This document shows positions 8,843-17,079 of a stretch of DNA of 64,000 bases, one piece after another. The DNA is taken from NCBI RefSeq assembly GCF_006716675.1, contig NZ_VFPM01000001.1, positions 1,302,001 through 1,366,000 on the forward strand, in the 5' to 3' direction. The stretch's first letter is position 1, and each line of letters begins with the position of its first letter. Under the pieces are notes generated by a model. It did no database searches, was not told the DNA's origin, and saw only the letters and a list, made by a program, of their open reading frames with translations. Source of the stretch: Humibacillus xanthopallidus (GTDB lineage: Bacteria; Actinomycetota; Actinomycetes; Actinomycetales; Dermatophilaceae). The translations under genes were made by a program, and so were the position numbers.

Positions 8843-10452
8843 CCGTGGCCGACATGCGTTATGTGCTGCCGACCGACGCAGAGACGGTGGCCCTGCCCGA
8901 CCATGGCGAGGTGCTTCTCGCTCGCCGCGGCAGCCGGGTGACGCCCCAGCTGCTCTCGGCGGACTCGATGCGGCTGCTCGAGCAGTTCCGCACCCCGTCG
9001 ACCCTGACGCAGGCCGTCCTCGGCTACTGCGCGGCGACGGGGAGCGACCCGGTGTCAACCCTCGAGGACGCCTTCCCGGTGCTCGTCGCCCTCACCCACG
9101 CCGACCTGCTCGTGCCCGACGGGTCTGACAGCGCGGCGGCCATGGAGGACAGGCAGCGCGTCGGCGAGGTCGCCGGACCCGCCACCATCACTGCTCGGTT
9201 GCGGACCCTGCGCGACAGCGAGATCTGGCGCGGAGAGCTGTGCGACGGCACCCCGGTCGTCGTCAAGATCGTCGACGACGCGGCCTTCGGACCGGACCTC
9301 TTCGCCCGAGAGGTCGCCGCGCTGTGCCGCCTCTCCCCGCTCGCCGGCACCGACGTGCCGCAGCTCGTGTGGCACGAGGCGTCACCGACCGGAGGCACCC
9401 TCGTGCTCAGCGAGGTCGTCGGCGACCCCGTCGACCTCGCCGTGGCCGACCGTGGTGACGACGCCCGACGCACAGTCGCCGTCGCCGTGCTCGACGCCTA
9501 CACCGCCCTCCACGAGTGCGGCGTGCTCCACGGCGACGTCCACGCCGGCAACGTGCTGCTCCGCCCCGACGGCACCGTCACCGTCATCGACTTCGGGCTG
9601 GCCCAGCTGGCCGACGCGAGCAGCGAGCCGGGGGTGCCCGTCCCCCGGGCGGCTGGCGGCGAGGGCCTCGACCCCTCCTGCGCGAGGGCCCTGCTCGAGC
9701 AGCGTGCCCTGCCGCCGCTCGACTCGGCATCCGAGCAGTATGCGATCGCCGCCCTCGTGCACCGCGTCCTCACCTCCACCTCCTACCTCGACCTCGCCTG
9801 CGAGCGCGAGGAGGCCCTGCGCCGCATCGCGACCGACGAGCCCCGGCGCTTCGCCGCGGTGGGCCGGGCGCCCTGGCCCTCGGGCGAGCGGGTCCTGCGC
9901 CGCGCCCTGTCGAAGTCGCCAACCGAGCGCTTCGCCACGACGGCCGCCCTGCGCGATGCGCTCGCCGCGGCCACCCGAGCCGACGCCGCCCACGTCGCTC
10001 ACCTCGCCCACGGCATCGAAACCGCTCCGGAGGCCGACCGCCGCCGTGCCGTCGCGGCGCTGGAGGTCGACGGAGCCATCTGGCAGGGCGCCGACCCCGA
10101 CGAGGCGGCCCACGCCGCCTGGTTCCTCCAGCGCCTCGCCGACCTCACGGGCGACGTCACGGCCCACGACCTCGCGGCGGTGTGGACCCTGCGCGCCGGC
10201 GGCTCGCTGCCGCCCGCACCCCGCCCCGACGAAGGGGTCACGCGGGCGCACGGCGAGCTCGACGCATACTGCCGCACGGGCGACGACGTGCACCTGCGCC
10301 GTGCCCGGGCCATCGCCACCCGACTCGGCACTGCACCGGTCTGGCGGGTCGACGTGCGACGCGGCCGGTGGGCCAGCGTGCTCGCCGCCCTCGAGTGCGA
10401 GCGCCCCGCGGACGCCGTCCTCCCCGGAACCGCCGACCTTCTCAGCCCCTGA
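8839..10452 (+). CDS. Kinase-like protein with N-terminal PqqD/RRE-like domain (LanK-type candidate)
   Basis: This 537-aa protein starts at ATG 8839 (GAGGTG 8 nt upstream), overlapping the HopA1-like gene. Residues about 40-95 resemble a PqqD-like RiPP recognition element, with LLEQFRTPSTLTQAVLGY and VLVALTHADLLVPDG. Residues 115-380 are an eukaryotic-like/APH-type kinase fold with ATP-binding Lys143 (VVVKI), catalytic loop HGDVHAGN at 231-238 and metal-binding DFG at 251-253, all intact. The last 150-odd residues are helical with repeated Ala/Arg-rich segments, possibly a degenerate alpha/alpha-barrel. In a RiPP pathway it would phosphorylate Ser/Thr of a peptide before elimination. An ordinary protein kinase is the alternative. 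A hairpin follows directly after the stop. Confidence 0.7.
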   Translation: MTVADMRYVLPTDAETVALPDHGEVLLARRGSRVTPQLLSADSMRLLEQFRTPSTLTQAVLGYCAATGSDPVSTLEDAFPVLVALTHADLLVPDGSDSAAAMEDRQRVGEVAGPATITARLRTLRDSEIWRGELCDGTPVVVKIVDDAAFGPDLFAREVAALCRLSPLAGTDVPQLVWHEASPTGGTLVLSEVVGDPVDLAVADRGDDARRTVAVAVLDAYTALHECGVLHGDVHAGNVLLRPDGTVTVIDFGLAQLADASSEPGVPVPRAAGGEGLDPSCARALLEQRALPPLDSASEQYAIAALVHRVLTSTSYLDLACEREEALRRIATDEPRRFAAVGRAPWPSGERVLRRALSKSPTERFATTAALRDALAAATRADAAHVAHLAHGIETAPEADRRRAVAALEVDGAIWQGADPDEAAHAAWFLQRLADLTGDVTAHDLAAVWTLRAGGSLPPAPRPDEGVTRAHGELDAYCRTGDDVHLRRARAIATRLGTAPVWRVDVRRGRWASVLAALECERPADAVLPGTADLLSP

Positions 10453-10454
10453 CC

Positions 10455-10503
10455 TCGAGTGCTCAGTTCCCGACGAAGACCCGTCGGGACCTGAGCACTC
10501 GAC
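10455..10503. terminator. Strong hairpin formed by a TCGAGTGC-family repeat
   Basis: The arms TCGAGTGCTCAGTTCCCGAC and its near-complement at 10482-10502 form a stem of about 21 bp with one mismatch and a 6-nt loop, beginning 3 nt after the kinase-like gene stop. It lies between convergent genes and probably ends the cassette transcript. Confidence 0.7.
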
Positions 10504-10512
10504 CAGGGGCGT

Positions 10513-10600
10513 GCGTTTGGGAAGTGAGCACTCGAGTCTTGGGTCGGGTCGGGAAATGGGCACTCGACCCGGCGTGTGCGTTTGGGAAGTGAGCACTCGA
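10513..10600. repeat. Three tandem half-units of the TCGAGTGC repeat family
   Basis: Three right-arm copies of the form GGGAA(G/A)TG(A/G)GCACTCGA lie in the same orientation at about 10513-10533, 10549-10569 and 10580-10600, spaced 31-36 nt apart. They fill the gap between the kinase hairpin and the convergent membrane-protein gene. Confidence 0.75.
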
Positions 10601-10607
10601 CGCTGGG

Positions 10608-11378
10608 TCAGGTCGGGGGCCGGAAGCGGTCCTCGGCGGTGGCGCTGTCGGTGAACCCGACGCCCGCGCCGCGGTCACCACTATGCCCGGCACTCGTCGG
10701 GCTCGAGTCGCGGAGCGCGGCCGTACCCACCCGTGGCGCGGCTCCCCGGGCCGCCCCCTCCGGCTCCTCGTCAGCGATCGCCCGCCGTCGCCCGCGTGCC
10801 GCCACCCTGCCGGCGAAGGCCGCGAGCTGCCGCGCCAGGCCGACAACGGGTCGCCACACCATGAGCAGCAGGGCGACGAGTAGGAGCACCGTCGCCACGA
10901 GCTCCACTCGCCCCGCCGGGAGGGTCTCGAGCTCGAATCCCGTCTCCGCCATCGACGCGTAGAGGGCGACGTTGCCGAGCCGCTCGACGAAGGAGCCACC
11001 GACGACGGCCAGGGCGAAGGCGACCCCGACTCCCCCCAGAACGCGCCCGTCCGGGCCCCTCCGCAGCAGCCACGTCACGCCGCCGAGCACTCCCGACAGG
11101 CAGGCGAGGCCGAGCCAGTAGCCAGGTGCGACGTTGACGACAGACGTCTGGTCGAGGTCGGCCCCCTCGATCGTGTAGCGACCCCAGCTCCACACGCGCT
11201 GCACGAAGTAGGCCGACGGCCCGTCCGGACCGATGGGCTGGGAAATGCGCATCACCGGCCAGATGATCGTCGCGACGGCGAGCAGTCCGCCGAGCACCGC
11301 TGGGACCGCGGCCGGCAACCGTCCCCGGACGAACGGCATACGGCCCTCGACCTCACGCCACCGTGCGACCGCGCTCAT
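10608..11378 (-). CDS. Membrane protein of unknown function, WSWGR-motif paralogue 2
   Basis: This 256-aa protein has four predicted membrane helices (around residues 22-42, 85-105, 113-133 and 160-180) and a hydrophilic C-terminal tail. Between helices 1 and 2 it has VWSWGRYTIEGADL. The same motif and topology occur in the preceding gene, so the two are probably a duplicated pair forming a membrane complex. The ATG at 11378 overlaps the upstream stop as ATGA and has GAGGAGGG just before it. I do not recognise the family. Confidence 0.75.
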   Translation of the reverse strand: MSAVARWREVEGRMPFVRGRLPAAVPAVLGGLLAVATIIWPVMRISQPIGPDGPSAYFVQRVWSWGRYTIEGADLDQTSVVNVAPGYWLGLACLSGVLGGVTWLLRRGPDGRVLGGVGVAFALAVVGGSFVERLGNVALYASMAETGFELETLPAGRVELVATVLLLVALLLMVWRPVVGLARQLAAFAGRVAARGRRRAIADEEPEGAARGAAPRVGTAALRDSSPTSAGHSGDRGAGVGFTDSATAEDRFRPPT

Positions 11379-12085
11379 CGACCCTCCTCGTCGGTCAATC
11401 CCACCTCCGGGCCGCTCAGGCGAGCGCCCTTGGGCCGCAGTCCCGCCCGTGTGGCCACCGCGCCGGTATGCCGTCCGGCGGGCTCTTCGCCCTCCGCGCC
11501 CTCCGCGCCCTCCGCACCCTTCGCGCCGGCCGGGATCCGTGCGGCGGACTCTGTCACGAGCCGCACGACCATGAGCGCGAGTGCGACGACGAGGACGGCC
11601 GCGGCGGCGGTCTCGAGCCACCCCGCAGTGGTCGAGCCGTTGGTCACGGTGAGGCCGGCCTCGCTCGCGATGGCCTCGTGGAAGGCGCGTCCGTGCCGCT
11701 CGGCCGAGGTCGTCAGCAGCCGACCGGCGAGCAGCGCCAGGCCGATCGGCGCCAGGGCGAGCAGCGGCCCGCGCGCGAGCACCCAGACCGTGACCGCGGC
11801 GACCGCCAGGACGACCAGGGTCACGGCCACGACGAGACCTACGGGGTTGGGCACGATCCCGAGCTCGACCCCGGTCAGACCGGTGAGCTCGACCCGACCC
11901 CAGCTCCACTGCGACTGCCCGGAGAGCAGGTCGCCGCGCTGGCGGTCGCCGACGGTCTGCACCCAGGTGGGCGCGACGACGGACGGGGCCGAGAGGGCGA
12001 CACCGAGCAGCGCAGCCGCCCCGGCCGGCCAGCGATCGGGCACCGGTCGGGCCGCACGCCAGCCGTCGAGCAGCCGGGCCCGCAT
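11375..12085 (-). CDS. Membrane protein of unknown function, WSWGR-motif paralogue 1
   Basis: This 236-aa protein has four predicted membrane helices and the motif QWSWGRVELTGL between helices 1 and 2, matching its downstream neighbour in order and spacing. The C-terminus is a charged tail containing the GAKGAEGAEGAEGEE repeat and an in-frame reverse reading of the GTATGCCGTCCGG element (PAGRHT). I chose ATG 12085 (MRARLLDGW) because the longer frame overlaps the aminotransferase gene upstream. It may be co-transcribed with that gene, 55 nt away on the same strand. Confidence 0.7.
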   Translation of the reverse strand: MRARLLDGWRAARPVPDRWPAGAAALLGVALSAPSVVAPTWVQTVGDRQRGDLLSGQSQWSWGRVELTGLTGVELGIVPNPVGLVVAVTLVVLAVAAVTVWVLARGPLLALAPIGLALLAGRLLTTSAERHGRAFHEAIASEAGLTVTNGSTTAGWLETAAAAVLVVALALMVVRLVTESAARIPAGAKGAEGAEGAEGEEPAGRHTGAVATRAGLRPKGARLSGPEVGLTDEEGR

Positions 12086-12140
12086 CAGCCGTGCGCTCCC
12101 GTCACGACTCCCACCGCCCGTCGCCCGCGCATGAACTGGG

Positions 12141-13277
12141 TCAGCGCGGGCCGAAGGCTGCGGCGACCTCGATGAGGCGTGAGTTCGCCTCCGCCTCACC
12201 GATGGTCACGCGGACGCCGTCGTCGCCGTACTGCCGCACCATGAGTCCGGCCTCCTGGCACGCCTCGGAGAAGGCGGTGGAGTCGCTGCCCAGCGGGAAC
12301 CACACGAAGTTCGCGTCGGAACGGGGCAGCTTCCACCCCTGGTCGGCCAGAGCCTGCACGACCCGATCGCGCTCCGCGACGAGGGAGTCCACGCGCTCCG
12401 ACAGCTCGTCGAAGGCATCGAGCGACGCGATGGCCGCGACCTGCGCGAGGGAGTTGACGCCGAACGGCGTGGCCGTCTTGCGGAGGGCGGCCGCCACGGG
12501 AGGGTGCGCGACCGCATATCCCACCCGGAGGCCCGCGAGACCGTAGGCCTTGGAGAAGGTGCGCAGGACGACGACGTTGGGGCGGTGGCGCCACACCTCG
12601 AGGCCGCGCACCGCCTCCGGGTCGCGGACGAACTCCACGTAGGCCTCGTCGACGACGACGATGACGTCGCTCGGCACCTTGTCGAGGAAGGCCTCGAGCT
12701 CGGCCTGCCCGGCGCACGGTCCGGTGGGGTTGTTGGGCGTGCAGACGAGGATGACCCGGGTGCGGTCGGTGATCGCCGCGAACATCGCGTCGAGACGGTG
12801 GCGCGCCTCGGCGTCGAGACCCACCATGACGGGCTTGGCCCCGGCGAGCTGCGTGACGATGGGGTAGGCCTCGAAGGAGCGCCACGCGAAGACGACCTCG
12901 TCGCCGGCGTCGCAGGCGGCGGTGACGATCTGGGCGAGGACGGCGACCGACCCCGTGCCCGTCGCGATGCACTCCGGCGGCACGTCGAGCGCCTTGGCGA
13001 GGCGCTGCGTCAGGGCGGTCACCGCCATGTCGGGGTAGCGGTTGATCGTCGTCGCGCCGTCACCGATGGCAGCGAGCACCGACGGCAGCGGACCGTAGGG
13101 GTTCTCGTTGGACGACACCTTGAAGGCCGTGACGCCCGCAGGTGCCGCCGCCGCCTTGCCCGGCTTGTAGTCGGGCATCTGCCCGAGCACCTCGCGCAGG
13201 CGGACGGCTGCCTCGGGGGCTCCGTGGACCTCCCTCGGCGGTGCACTCTCGGTCACACTCTCGGCGGCGTCGCTCAT
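12141..13277 (-). CDS. pat: Aromatic/histidinol-phosphate aminotransferase (Pat/HisC2-like)
   Basis: This 378-aa PLP-dependent class I aminotransferase has the Schiff-base Lys243 in [13 protein letters not shown], the PLP-pyridine Asp210 in [10 protein letters not shown], and the substrate motif [12 protein letters not shown]. The pattern [18 protein letters not shown] and CTPNNPTG matches actinobacterial Pat (also called HisC2), which transaminates phenylpyruvate and can act on histidinol phosphate. No his genes are adjacent, which favours the aromatic role. A TAGAGT box lies 6 nt before the ATG on the minus strand, indicating a leaderless transcript divergent from pfkA. Confidence 0.88.
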   Translation of the reverse strand: MSDAAESVTESAPPREVHGAPEAAVRLREVLGQMPDYKPGKAAAAPAGVTAFKVSSNENPYGPLPSVLAAIGDGATTINRYPDMAVTALTQRLAKALDVPPECIATGTGSVAVLAQIVTAACDAGDEVVFAWRSFEAYPIVTQLAGAKPVMVGLDAEARHRLDAMFAAITDRTRVILVCTPNNPTGPCAGQAELEAFLDKVPSDVIVVVDEAYVEFVRDPEAVRGLEVWRHRPNVVVLRTFSKAYGLAGLRVGYAVAHPPVAAALRKTATPFGVNSLAQVAAIASLDAFDELSERVDSLVAERDRVVQALADQGWKLPRSDANFVWFPLGSDSTAFSEACQEAGLMVRQYGDDGVRVTIGEAEANSRLIEVAAAFGPR

Positions 13278-13424
13278 ACCCGAACTCTAGAGGGGGTGTC
13301 CACGGCGACGCCCGCCCCATGGACGCCGTCCTGACGCCGGACCCCGAGTGTGGCTAGGCTCACAGCGTCGAACCAGCGCCGCGTCGACATCTTCTTCTTG
13401 CCCACACAGACGAAAGTCCACTCC

Positions 13425-14513
13425 ATGCGCATCGGCATTCTCACCGGGGGCGGGGACTGTCCCGGTCTCAACGCCGTCATCCGTGGCGCCACCCGCGCCG
13501 CCGAAGTCACCTACGACAGCACCGTGATCGGCTTCCGCAACGCGTGGCGGGGCGTCATGGACAACGACTACGAGCTCCTCGACGTCGACCGCTGCCGTGG
13601 CATCCTCCCCCTCGGCGGAACCATCCTCGGCACGAGCCGCGACCAGCCCTTCGCCCACGAGAACGGCCTCAAGCTCGTGCGCAAGGCCTACGACCGCCAC
13701 GGCCTCGACGCCATCATCGGTGTCGGCGGCGAGGGCTCGATGAGCGTCGTCAGCCGCCTCCACCAGGAGGGCTTCCCCGTCATCGGCGTGCCGAAGACGA
13801 TCGACAACGACATCAGCCTGACGGAGATGACGTTCGGCTTCCAGACCGCCGTGCAGATCTGCACCGACGCCATCGACCGCCTCCACACGACCGCGGAGAG
13901 CCACCACCGCGTGCTCGTCGTCGAGGTCATGGGCCGCCACGTCGGGCACATCGCCATCTGGTCCGGCCTTGCCGGTGGCGCGGCGATCACGCTCGTGCCG
14001 GAGGAGCCCTTCGACGTCGAGGAGGTCTGCGCACGCATCGTCGACCGCCACAAGAAGGGCCGCTTCGCGACGATCGTCGTCGTCGCCGAGGGTGCGACGC
14101 CCAAAGAGGGGACGATGGAGATCCCCGCCCCCGAGATCGACAAGTACGGTCACCAGATCCTCGGCGGCATCGGCTCGATCCTCGCCCGCGAGATCCAGGG
14201 CCGCACCGGCATCGAGAGCCGCATGACGGCCCTCGGCCACATCCAGCGGGGCGGCTCGCCCGTCGCCTTCGACCGGGTCCTCGGCACGCGCTTCGGCGTG
14301 GCGGCCGTCGAGGCCGCCATCGACAGCGACTGGGGCCAGATGGTCGCGCTCATCAACGGCCAGATCGGGCGCGTGCCCGTCGCAGACGCGGTCGGCACGC
14401 TCAAGGTCGTCGAGCCCGACCTGCTGCGCCTCAACCGGATGTTCCAGCCGCGCATCCCCGGCGACGAGCACCCCGGGCTCCCCGAGGGTGCCTCGGCCCC
14501 CGTGGAAGACTGA
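13425..14513 (+). CDS. pfkA: 6-phosphofructokinase
   Basis: The 362-aa enzyme phosphorylates fructose 6-phosphate in glycolysis. It begins MRIGILTGGGDCPGLNAVIRG, the ATP-binding N-terminus of the family, and has GGEGS at 101-105 and PKTIDND at 123-129 with catalytic Asp127. Gly104 together with Lys124 is the combination found in actinomycete ATP-dependent enzymes; PPi-dependent enzymes normally carry Asp at 104. The start at 13425 aligns with the family start. A TAGGCT box near 13356 could serve a short leader. The next gene begins 4 nt after the stop. Confidence 0.93.
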   Translation: MRIGILTGGGDCPGLNAVIRGATRAAEVTYDSTVIGFRNAWRGVMDNDYELLDVDRCRGILPLGGTILGTSRDQPFAHENGLKLVRKAYDRHGLDAIIGVGGEGSMSVVSRLHQEGFPVIGVPKTIDNDISLTEMTFGFQTAVQICTDAIDRLHTTAESHHRVLVVEVMGRHVGHIAIWSGLAGGAAITLVPEEPFDVEEVCARIVDRHKKGRFATIVVVAEGATPKEGTMEIPAPEIDKYGHQILGGIGSILAREIQGRTGIESRMTALGHIQRGGSPVAFDRVLGTRFGVAAVEAAIDSDWGQMVALINGQIGRVPVADAVGTLKVVEPDLLRLNRMFQPRIPGDEHPGLPEGASAPVED

Positions 14514-14517
14514 GCGC

Positions 14518-14901
14518 ATGCTCGTCAACTTCGCGATCCAGACCGTCATCAACGGCATCGCCCTCTGGGTGGCCGCGTGGGCCGTCCCGGGCATCACCTT
14601 CGGCACCGGCCAGTCGACGAGCTCGACCTTCTGGACGGTCGCGATCGTCGCCCTCATCTTCGGTCTCGTCAACGCCCTGGTGCGGCCCATCGCCGCCCTG
14701 CTCTCGCTCCCCTTCATCATCTTGACGCTGGGGTTGTTCATCTTCATCCTCAACGCCGCGATGCTCCAGCTCACGTCGTGGCTGGCGGGCCAGTTCAACC
14801 TCGCGTTCCACGTCGACGAGTTCTTCTGGGACGCCATCTGGGGCTCGCTCATCATCACCTTCGTGTCGCTCCTCCTCGGCTTCATCAAGCGCCCGGACTG
14901 A
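14518..14901 (+). CDS. Small membrane protein, phage-holin-4 superfamily (PF04020-like)
   Basis: This 127-aa protein has four hydrophobic helices and the family pattern ALVRPIAALLSLPFIILTLG followed by LNAAMLQLTSWL. Such proteins are chromosomally encoded in most actinobacteria and the holin name is historical; there is no phage gene near. The ATG at 14518 lies 4 nt after pfkA, so the two are co-transcribed. The role is unknown. A long perfect hairpin follows the stop. Confidence 0.85.
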   Translation: MLVNFAIQTVINGIALWVAAWAVPGITFGTGQSTSSTFWTVAIVALIFGLVNALVRPIAALLSLPFIILTLGLFIFILNAAMLQLTSWLAGQFNLAFHVDEFFWDAIWGSLIITFVSLLLGFIKRPD

Positions 14902-14916
14902 GCAAACCTCCCCACT

Positions 14917-14970
14917 CCGGTATGCCGTGAGCCCGCCTTCCACGCGGAAGGCGGGCTCACGGCATACCGG
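14917..14970. terminator. 25-bp perfect hairpin containing the GTATGCC core
   Basis: The left arm (14917-14941, CCGGTATGCCGTGAGCCCGC...) and right arm (14946-14970) are perfectly complementary over 25 bp with a 4-nt loop. It lies 16 nt after the preceding stop and is the strongest hairpin in the window. It probably terminates pfkA-holin transcription, and it carries the same GTATGCC core as the dispersed repeat. Confidence 0.85.
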
Positions 14971-15107
14971 GGTGGTGGCGCGCGCCGCTCGGTGCGTCTG
15001 TCGCAGGACCATCGGCACTTGTGGCTCGCCCGGGCCTGCCGAGGATGGGAGTGAGGGCCGGCCCACGCGCCGCAGCCGACGGCGCCCGCCGACTCGTCTG
15101 GAGTGTG

Positions 15108-15782
15108 ATGGCGATGAGGACACGACGCAGGATCCTGGCCACGATGGCGGCAGCGGCACTGGCCCTGCTGGCGGCCGCACCGGCCACCGGCGCCACGGGT
15201 GGCGACTGGATCACGGCAGACCGGGCCCTGGTGAACCGCCTCGGCGGCGTCACCGTCTCGGGCCAGGTGAGCTGCGCCGGCACGTATGCCCAGCTCATGG
15301 ACGGGCAGCTCCAGTACCTGGACGAGAACGAGCAGTGGGCGACCATCCCGACGCCGACGGAGACGCAGCTCGTCGACATCTTCGTCAACGCAGACAACTA
15401 CACGGTGAGCCAGCCCGCCGGGCGTCGGCTGATGATCCAGGTCGAGCACGGCTCGTCGCGCATGACGCCGTGCTTCGCCCAGTACCAGTTCGACCCGAAC
15501 GGCACGCCGTGGTCCGAGATCAGCAACGTCCAGTGCGACGGCGTGACGCCGTGTCGCTGGGAGACCGACCGCTACGCCTACGACCGGCTCGCCCTGGGGC
15601 CGCTCTTCGACTACTCGCCCGACGGCAAGTTCAGGACGGGCAACCTCACCGTCGACGTGTCCGCGTATGGCTCCATGGTGGCGGTGTACGACACCGCCAC
15701 GCAGACGTGGGAGTACTACGGCGTGCCCCAGACGCCCGACATCTACACGCAGCAGATCGTCAAGGCGACGACGTACCGCTGA
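15108..15782 (+). CDS. Secreted protein of unknown function
   Basis: This 224-aa protein has an N-terminal signal peptide (MAMRTRRRILATMAAAALALLAAAP followed by an ATGA cleavage region). The mature part has four or five cysteines, two of them in a short VQCDGVTPCRWE loop, and many Tyr/Asp residues, suggesting an exported beta-rich fold with disulfides. GGAG lies just before the chosen ATG. I recognise no family. It stands between the pfkA unit and sbcD, and has no clear operon partner. Confidence 0.7.
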   Translation: MAMRTRRRILATMAAAALALLAAAPATGATGGDWITADRALVNRLGGVTVSGQVSCAGTYAQLMDGQLQYLDENEQWATIPTPTETQLVDIFVNADNYTVSQPAGRRLMIQVEHGSSRMTPCFAQYQFDPNGTPWSEISNVQCDGVTPCRWETDRYAYDRLALGPLFDYSPDGKFRTGNLTVDVSAYGSMVAVYDTATQTWEYYGVPQTPDIYTQQIVKATTYR

Positions 15783-15880
15783 GCCCCGGAGCTCCCCAGC
15801 CCGGTGGGCCGTGAGCGCGGTATGCCGTGAGCCGGGGTGTCGCGTGGGGTCCTGTCGGCGCGGGGTCCTACCGTCGAGGC

Positions 15881-17077
15881 ATGCGGTTGCTCCACACCTC
15901 CGACTGGCACCTCGGGCGCACGCTTCACGGCGTGAACCTCCACGAGGCGCAGTCTGCTGTGCTCGACCGCATCTGCGAGCTCGTCGAGGACCCGCCTGAC
16001 GGCATCCCCATCGATGCCGTCCTCGTCGCAGGCGACGTCTACGACCGCGGCGTGCCGCCGGTCGAGTCGGTGCAGCTCTTCGAGTGGACGCTCTCGCGGC
16101 TCTCGGCCGTGACGACGGTGGTCGTCACCTCAGGCAACCACGACTCGGCGATACGCCTCGGCTACGGCTCTGCCCTCTTCCGCGACCGCATCCGCATGAT
16201 CACCGACCTCGGCGCCCTCGACCTGCCCCTCCTGCTCGACGGCAGCGACGGGGTGCGGGCGGCGATCTACGGCATCCCCTACCTCGACCCCGACCACGCG
16301 CGAGTTGCGCTGGCCGGCTCCGGTGGCGCGCTGCCGCGCTCGCACCAGGCCGTCGTCGGGGCGGCGTGCGAGCTCATCCGGGCCGACCTCGCCGCGCGTG
16401 ACGGTCTGCGCAGCGTCGTGCTCGCCCACGCCTTCGTCGCCGGGGCCGAGCCGAGCGACTCCGAGCGCTCGATCATGGTCGGTGGGGTCGACCGGGTCGC
16501 CGGCACGGTCTTCGCCGGCATCGACTACGCCGCGCTCGGGCACCTGCACGGGCCGCAGGCACCCGAGTCGGCCGAGGGCTCGGTGGTCCGCTACAGCGGG
16601 TCACCCCTGCGCTACTCGTTCTCGGAGCAGGACCACACCAAGGTCGTGCTGCTCGTCGACCTGCCGGCTGAGGGCCCGGTCGTCGTCTCGCCCGTCGCGA
16701 TCGAGCAGCCGCGCCCGATGGCCACCCTGCGGGGCCGGCTCGACGAGCTGCTCGAGTCGCCGGAGCACTCCGCCGCCGAGGCGTCCTGGGTGCGGGTCAC
16801 CGTCACCGACCGGGTGCGACCGGACTCGCTCATGGACCGGGTCCGGTCGCGTTTCCCACATGCTCTCCAGGTCTTCCACGAGCCCGAGGCAGCCATCGAC
16901 CGCGGCCGGGGCGGCACGACCGTCGTCAGCGAGCGCGACCCGCGCGAGCTCGGCAGCGACTTCATCGCCTACGTCACCAAGACCGTGGCGAGCGAGGGCG
17001 AGGTCGACGTCTTCGAGGCGGGATACGAGGCCGCGATCACGGCACAGCACCTCGCCGAGTCGCAGGAGGTGGCCTGA
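15881..17077 (+). CDS. sbcD: Exonuclease subunit SbcD
   Basis: This 398-aa Mre11-type metallophosphoesterase has the metal-binding motifs TSDWHLGR (residues 6-13), AGDVYDRG and TSGNHDS, followed by GHLHGPQ and the capping region SGSPLRYSFSE. With SbcC it cleaves DNA hairpins and double-strand ends during repair. TACCGT ends 6 nt before the ATG at 15881, so the mRNA is probably leaderless. sbcC begins 2 nt after the stop. Confidence 0.95.
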   Translation: MRLLHTSDWHLGRTLHGVNLHEAQSAVLDRICELVEDPPDGIPIDAVLVAGDVYDRGVPPVESVQLFEWTLSRLSAVTTVVVTSGNHDSAIRLGYGSALFRDRIRMITDLGALDLPLLLDGSDGVRAAIYGIPYLDPDHARVALAGSGGALPRSHQAVVGAACELIRADLAARDGLRSVVLAHAFVAGAEPSDSERSIMVGGVDRVAGTVFAGIDYAALGHLHGPQAPESAEGSVVRYSGSPLRYSFSEQDHTKVVLLVDLPAEGPVVVSPVAIEQPRPMATLRGRLDELLESPEHSAAEASWVRVTVTDRVRPDSLMDRVRSRFPHALQVFHEPEAAIDRGRGGTTVVSERDPRELGSDFIAYVTKTVASEGEVDVFEAGYEAAITAQHLAESQEVA

Positions 17078-17079
17078 CC

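Noticed and set aside
14518..14901. A possible prophage remnant (holin-like gene, also 48138-48539)
   Set aside because: These are chromosomal membrane proteins with a historical name. No integrase, terminase, capsid or attachment site is near.
13287..15449. A 720-aa minus-strand frame opposite pfkA
   Set aside because: It is a shadow of pfkA and its neighbours, with biased Arg/Asp/His content and no domain.
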